The position numbers and the translations under genes were made by a program. Positions 63,020-64,000 of a stretch of DNA of 64,000 nt are shown in pieces. How positions within the stretch are numbered: position 1 is the stretch's first letter; every line of letters starts with the position of its first letter. Below the pieces are notes generated by a model that saw nothing but the letters and a program-made list of their open reading frames with translations, was not told the DNA's origin and did no database searches. The DNA comes from Undaria pinnatifida (taxonomy: Eukaryota; Sar; Phaeophyceae; Laminariales; Alariaceae), in assembly GCA_012845835.1 (NCBI GenBank), contig JABAKD010000025.1, forward strand, positions 16,097,966 to 16,161,965, read 5' to 3'.

Positions 63020-63405
63020 TGGTCCTCTCGACCCCCTTTTGATCAAAACCAGGCCCCCACGTCCTTCAAAACTCCGCCCTCCCCTCACCGGATATTCGGC
63101 TTACAGGATCCACTTGATAAACTGATGCATTTCCTTCCACAGCTGTCGGATTTTGTTCCCCTCATAAACAGGTTTTACAGTTTCCGCGCACAGATTAGTA
63201 AACATCACCATGTTGATCCTGGTGGTACGAGTTACACTGCTGTAGTTGCAACGGGAGTCGCCGACCTATATCCTTAATGAGGACACACAACTCGTAATGC
63301 GCGCGATCGGAGTATCACACACAGCTTGCAAAGATGAGTTTCGACGAAATCTTCGATCTCACAGCTGGAGTGTATTTTAATTTTTATAATATTATTATGC
63401 GTAAG
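63020..63405 (+). repeat. R1 short retroposon, 5'-truncated copy
   Basis: Begins TTTTGATCAAAACCAGGCCCCC and follows the R1 order to the hairpin module (63312-63372) and GTATTTTAATTTTTATAAT. It starts downstream of the G/C tracts, as 5' truncation by reverse transcription would give. Confidence 0.8.
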
Positions 63406-63844
63406 GGAACAGTTTGGGGCGCTCCCCAGCTCTGCTTGCAGTCCAAAAATGAGTGCAGCCCTCCTGATTTGAAAGCCACAAGGTTACGGTTCGCGCTCCC
63501 CACGCGCTCATAGCCTCCGAGTGGGATCAGATCCCAATTCGACCCCAGAAAGCCCAACCCCTAACCAAGGACGAAAATCATACGGGGTGGGATCATCAGG
63601 GTGTGGGATGGGAGTTTTTCTGTGTTGGGCAATAAAAATGAAGGTAAAGTGCGGTATATATCGGGGGTCGCCGACAACTAACCTCTTCCATCTCCACTAC
63701 TTACTACAGAGTGTACTGCTAGCTGCTGTAATAGTACACTATGTACGCCCTAAACTGTATGTCCTACTACTCTGTATGTAGCCTTACACCCTCAAACGCT
63801 GATATATTATCCCGAAGTATAGCGAGTGGGGTGTTTTCAGGGTT
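63406..63844. other. non-coding stretch
   Basis: No gene seen. Confidence 0.4.
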
Positions 63845-64000
63845 CTTCACGGTGCGGTTTTTCCTATCATCGATCGGTGCGGTGCGGTTCGGCGCGGTTA
63901 ACCGCACCGAACCGCACCGTAGGACTTTTGCCCTCCTCAAAACCGCACCGAACCGCACCGTAGGATTCCTGATTTTTGAAAACCGTGCCGAACCGCACCG
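63845..64000. repeat. GGTGCGGTTCGG palindromic and tandem repeat, cut by the window end
   Basis: A 40-bp palindrome (63880-63919) with 20-base arms CGGTGCGGTTCGGCGCGGTT and one mismatch, followed by direct repeats of AACCGCACCGAACCGCACCG plus TAGGA at 63900, 63941 and 63981 (period ~41). The inverted form with TCCTA also occurs to the left (63860-63866). It continues past the window. Confidence 0.9.

Overview
This is a eukaryotic, gene-poor, repeat-dominated nuclear window. Evidence: several broken retrotransposon and transposon families with LTRs, target-site duplications and terminal inverted repeats; a probable splice acceptor; pol III (tRNA-like) promoter boxes in short repeats; satellites and long homopolymer or microsatellite tracts; and no bacterial operon structure. 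The mix of Ty1/copia, a tyrosine-recombinase (PAT/Ngaro-type) retrotransposon, a LINE and a pogo-like DNA transposon at moderate GC would suit an alga or other stramenopile such as a brown alga, but nothing here proves the taxon. Only one probable host gene is seen (98-1264, an orphan multi-pass membrane protein); a glycine/arginine-rich reading frame at 13202-13834 on the minus strand is a weaker candidate.

Layout. 0-5.6 kb: membrane-protein exon, then non-coding DNA and a decayed ~128-bp tandem array. 5.6-12 kb: an old copia element (gag knuckle, integrase, RT, RNase H, all broken) with a small inverted-repeat element inserted in its integrase, a second partial RNase H copy, and a second copy of the small element. 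12-16 kb: hairpins, short repeats and the Gly/Arg-rich frame. 16.0-22.2 kb: copia-1, with matched LTRs and a GAGGC target duplication. 22.8-25.1 kb: a 330-bp satellite. 26.5-32.9 kb: a tyrosine-recombinase retrotransposon with split direct repeats A1...B1-A2...B2. 33-39 kb: dispersed modules with a CCGTGACAGTAGAG-type minisatellite. 38.8-41.1 kb: ACTAC and TTG microsatellites and G-rich tracts. 41.5-46.4 kb: nested short repeats and tRNA-like heads. 46.7-52.7 kb: copia-2, a sister of copia-1, with a CAAGT duplication. 53-64 kb: two LINE 3' ends, a pogo-like element of 1.86 kb, copies of a G/C-tract short retroposon (called R1 here), and a palindromic GGTGCGGTTCGG repeat at the window end.

How it fits together. 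Nearly everything is mobile-element sequence at different ages. The two copia copies are sisters and help diagnose each other's lesions; both have LTR pairs that look ~97-98% identical by eye although their coding regions are dead. The most unusual signal is a ~60-nt hairpin-forming module seen at nine sites in at least two otherwise unrelated repeat families, always followed by an AT-rich tail; it may be a 3' recognition structure shared by retroposons. A second pattern is tRNA-like A-box sequence arranged head to head at three separate loci.

All identities and similarities were judged by eye from the sequence; no alignment or database search was run.
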